Program-made: the position numbers and the translations under genes
The notes under the pieces: model-generated
Told to the model about the DNA's origin: nothing
Databases searched by the model: none
Seen by the model: the letters and a program-made list of their open reading frames with translations, nothing else
DNA from: Acidimicrobiia bacterium
Lineage (GTDB): Bacteria; Actinomycetota; Acidimicrobiia; IMCC26256; PALSA-555
DNA: 60,115 nucleotides
NCBI GenBank assembly: GCA_035948415.1
Contig: DASZJD010000084.1
Coordinates: forward strand, 1 to 60,115
Direction of reading: 5' to 3'
Shown here: in pieces, positions 57,997 to 60,115 of the stretch
Position numbering within the stretch: the first letter of the stretch is position 1
Layout: each line of letters opens with the position of its first letter

Positions 57997-60115
57997 GAGC
58001 AGCCGCTCGTCGCGCCGCAGCTCGGGCACGTGTGACACGAGCCCGCCCGCTGCATGATGTCCCCACACACGTAGCAGAGCACCACCTCGGCTTCGCGTGT
58101 CGTCGGGGCGTCCTCGACCGCCGCCGCGGCATCCGCCGTCGGCAGCCCCGCCGACGGGGCGCGGTCCTCCGGCGGCAGCAGATCGAGGCCGGGCTCGTTC
58201 CGGATCGCGGCCTCCTCGACACCGGGGAGCGTCGGCTGCTGGCGCTCGTGGATGGTGAAGATGCCGAGGTCCGTCCGCTCCTCGGTCGTGAGGTACTCGA
58301 CCGCGAGGCGACGGAAGATGTAGTCGACGAGGCTGGTCGCGAAGCGGATGTCGGGATCGTCGGTCATCCCCGCGGGCTCGAAGCGCATGTTCGTGAACTT
58401 CTCGACGAACGCGCGCAGCGGAACCCCGTACTGCAGTCCGAGGCTGACCGAGATCGCGAACGCGTCCATGATCCCGGACAGCGTCGACCCTTGCTTGGCG
58501 ACCTTCAGGAACACCTCGCCGGGCCGGCCGTCCTCGAACTCCCCGACGGTCGCGTACCCGTGACAGTCGGCGACCCGGAACGAGAACGTCTTCGACGTCC
58601 GGGTGCGGGGCAGCTTCTGACGGACCGGCTGCTGGACGATCACGGTCTCGACGATCCGCTCGACCTGCTGGGCGAGCCCGTTCTCCACCGAGTCGGTCGC
58701 GGCGCCGGCCTTCTTCTGCGTTGCGAGGGGCTGCGCGACCTTGCAGTTGTCGCGGTACAGCGCGACCGCCTTCAGGCCGAGCTTCCACGCGTCCAGGTAC
58801 AGCTGGCCGATCTCCTCGACCGTCGTCTCCTCGGGGACGTTGGCGGTCTTCGAGATCGCGCCGCTGATGAACGGCTGCACCGCCGACATCATCTTCACGT
58901 GACCCATGTAGTGGATCGTGTTGTCACCCATCGAGCAGGCGAAGACGGGCAGATGCTCGTCCTTGAAGTCGGGCGCGCCGAGGATCGTCTTCTGCTCCTC
59001 GATGTGCTCGACGACGTTTTGGACCTGCTCGTCCGAGTAGCCGAGCTTGCTGAGCGCCCGCGGGATCGTCTGGTTGACGATCAGCATCGTCCCGCCGCCG
59101 ACCAGCTTCTTCGCCTTCGTCAGCGCCAGGTCGGGCTCGATACCCGTCGTGTCGCAGTCGAGGGCCAGCCCGATCGTGCCCGTGGGGGCCAGGACGGTCG
59201 CCTGCGAGTTGCGAACACCGTGGATCTCCGCGGTGTCGACCGCCTCGTCCCAGGACCGCTGCGCGGCGCTGAGCAGGCTCGGCGGGACACTCTCCTCGTC
59301 GATCTTGGCAACCTCGGCCCGGTGCATCCGAAGCACGTTCAGCATCGGGTCCCGGTTGTCGGCGAAGCCGGCGAACGGCCCCATCCGCCCCGCGGTCCGG
59401 GCGCTCGTCGTGTAGGCGTGGCCGGTCATCAGCGCGGTGATCGCCGCCGCCCAGGCTCGACCCTGATCCGAGTTGTACGGGAGGCCTTGGGCCATGAGCA
59501 GCGCCCCGAGGTTCGCGTAGCCGAGTCCGAGCTGCCGGAACCGGCGGCTCGTGTCGGCGATCTTCTCGGTCGGGTACTCGGCGTTGCCGACCAGGATCTC
59601 CTGCGCCGTGAACACCACCTCGACCGTGTGCTCGAACGCCTCGGTGTCGAAAGTCCCATCGTCGTTCAGGTACTTCAGGAGGTTGATGCTCGCGAGGTTG
59701 CACGCCGAGTTGTCGAGGTGCATGTACTCGGAGCAGTTGCGAACCACGATGCCGTTGACGACGTAGCTGTGGTTCCGCGGCTCGCACAGGTTGTAGGTCA
59801 GCTCGACCCCGTCGTCGCAGCGCTCGACGAGCCGGACGTCCTCGTCGGTGACGTAGCGCCGGTGCTCGACGACGCACCGGGCCAGCGCGGCGGACTTCGA
59901 CGGGATCGAGAACCCGATCGCGTCGGCAAAGCGGGCGATGGACCGACTCGAGATGCGCAGGTCGAACGTCGGCCCCGTTGCGTACTCGACCTCGGTGCCG
60001 TCCTTGCGCTGATACCGGAACGCGGTTTCGGCGGAGCGTTTCGTCTGATACATGCGGGAGAAGATCCCGAACCCGGTGAGGAGACGCTGGACGCCTCGCA
60101 GGAGCTCGTCGGAGG
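57993..60115 (-). CDS. nrdJ: B12-dependent (class II) ribonucleotide reductase, interrupted by an intein; 5' part beyond window
   Basis: The gene enters from the right edge; only its C-terminal extein (580 residues from Cys at 59735) and part of an intein are visible. CSEYMHLDNSACNLASINLL is the reductase core after the intein; LAPTGTIGLALDCDTTGIEPDL is diagnostic of NrdJ. The extein ends with a Cys-rich zinc-ribbon-like tail CYVCGDIMQRAGSCHTC then CGATSGC, typical of the long NrdJ form. It reduces ribonucleotides with adenosylcobalamin. The reading frame stays open from 60053 to the window end (SDELLRGVQRLLTGFGIFSR), so the apparent ATG at 60053 is not a start. Confidence 0.93.
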   Translation of the reverse strand, partial: SDELLRGVQRLLTGFGIFSRMYQTKRSAETAFRYQRKDGTEVEYATGPTFDLRISSRSIARFADAIGFSIPSKSAALARCVVEHRRYVTDEDVRLVERCDDGVELTYNLCEPRNHSYVVNGIVVRNCSEYMHLDNSACNLASINLLKYLNDDGTFDTEAFEHTVEVVFTAQEILVGNAEYPTEKIADTSRRFRQLGLGYANLGALLMAQGLPYNSDQGRAWAAAITALMTGHAYTTSARTAGRMGPFAGFADNRDPMLNVLRMHRAEVAKIDEESVPPSLLSAAQRSWDEAVDTAEIHGVRNSQATVLAPTGTIGLALDCDTTGIEPDLALTKAKKLVGGGTMLIVNQTIPRALSKLGYSDEQVQNVVEHIEEQKTILGAPDFKDEHLPVFACSMGDNTIHYMGHVKMMSAVQPFISGAISKTANVPEETTVEEIGQLYLDAWKLGLKAVALYRDNCKVAQPLATQKKAGAATDSVENGLAQQVERIVETVIVQQPVRQKLPRTRTSKTFSFRVADCHGYATVGEFEDGRPGEVFLKVAKQGSTLSGIMDAFAISVSLGLQYGVPLRAFVEKFTNMRFEPAGMTDDPDIRFATSLVDYIFRRLAVEYLTTEERTDLGIFTIHERQQPTLPGVEEAAIRNEPGLDLLPPEDRAPSAGLPTADAAAAVEDAPTTREAEVVLCYVCGDIMQRAGSCHTCPSCGATSGCS
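59736..60115 (-). other. C-terminal part of an intein in NrdJ
   Basis: About 126 residues before the extein Cys do not belong to ribonucleotide reductase. The last stretch, VELTYNLCEPRNHSYVVNGI then VVRN followed by Cys, matches intein blocks F and G: the beta-strand N-H-S-Y/F-VVNGIVV, the terminal Asn and the +1 Cys. The earlier ELLRGVQRLLTGFGIFSRMY and DLRISSRSIARFADAIGF resemble the end of a LAGLIDADG homing endonuclease domain. The penultimate residue is Arg instead of the usual His. The insertion is just before CSEYMHLD, in the reductase active-site region. Confidence 0.85.

Noticed and set aside
60051-60053. ATG at 60053 as the start of NrdJ
   Set aside because: The frame continues upstream to the window edge with intein-like sequence, and the residues after it belong to the intein, not to the reductase N-terminus.

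Overview
The window is about 60 kb of high-GC DNA, probably from an actinobacterium. Genes are dense, GTG and TTG starts and 4-base GTGA/ATGA stop-start overlaps are frequent, several promoters look leaderless (TAnnnT 6-12 bases before the start codon), and the content is typical of the group: a HelD-like helicase, a B12-type ribonucleotide reductase, many acyl-CoA, SDR and VOC enzymes, and mycothiol-enzyme-like PIG-L. An uncultured Acidimicrobiia-like lineage would fit, but that is inference. No rRNA, tRNA, CRISPR array or intact insertion sequence was seen.

Layout. 1-2.5 kb: a decayed edge with a shikimate-kinase-like fragment, a six-helix membrane protein and frameshifted remains of a MalT/LuxR-type regulator. 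2.6-8 kb: a sulfatase, a HAD hydrolase overlapping an aldehyde dehydrogenase, and a PAS-GGDEF protein. 8.1-14.3 kb: an acyl-CoA synthetase/acyl-CoA dehydrogenase/VOC operon, then DinB-like, nitroreductase and VOC genes. 14.4-17.1 kb: a selenoprotein operon (UGSC selenoprotein, a conserved partner of unknown function, a Gfo/Idh/MocA oxidoreductase). 17.3-27.6 kb: a phosphotransferase, a MaoC/SDR/isomerase operon divergent from a TetR regulator, a small secreted protein and a LIV-type ABC transporter. 27.7-35.5 kb: a channel-like protein, an ArfB-like hydrolase and a five-gene peptide/oligo-solute ABC transporter. 35.5-49.9 kb: Lon, fumarase, SDRs, peptidases, HelD. 49.9-52.9 kb: a second selenoprotein (redoxin) in an operon with an SMP-30 protein, followed by a zinc alcohol dehydrogenase. 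52.9-58 kb: an amidohydrolase/VOC/PIG-L operon and a TetR-MFS efflux pair. 58-60.1 kb: NrdJ, running off the right edge inside an intein.

Two connected stories stand out. (1) The palindrome CTGAC-N6-GTCAG occurs four times, each in a promoter region: before the acyl-CoA synthetase operon, between the MaoC/SDR operon and the tetR gene, before the secreted protein, and before the LIV-type transporter. These would form one local TetR regulon for uptake, CoA activation and beta-oxidation-like breakdown of an unknown acid. (2) Two different genes have an in-frame UGA at a redox motif (N-U-G-S-C and W-U-G-C-R), each followed by a possible SECIS hairpin, so the organism very likely makes selenocysteine and both genes would be mis-called as broken by ordinary gene finders.
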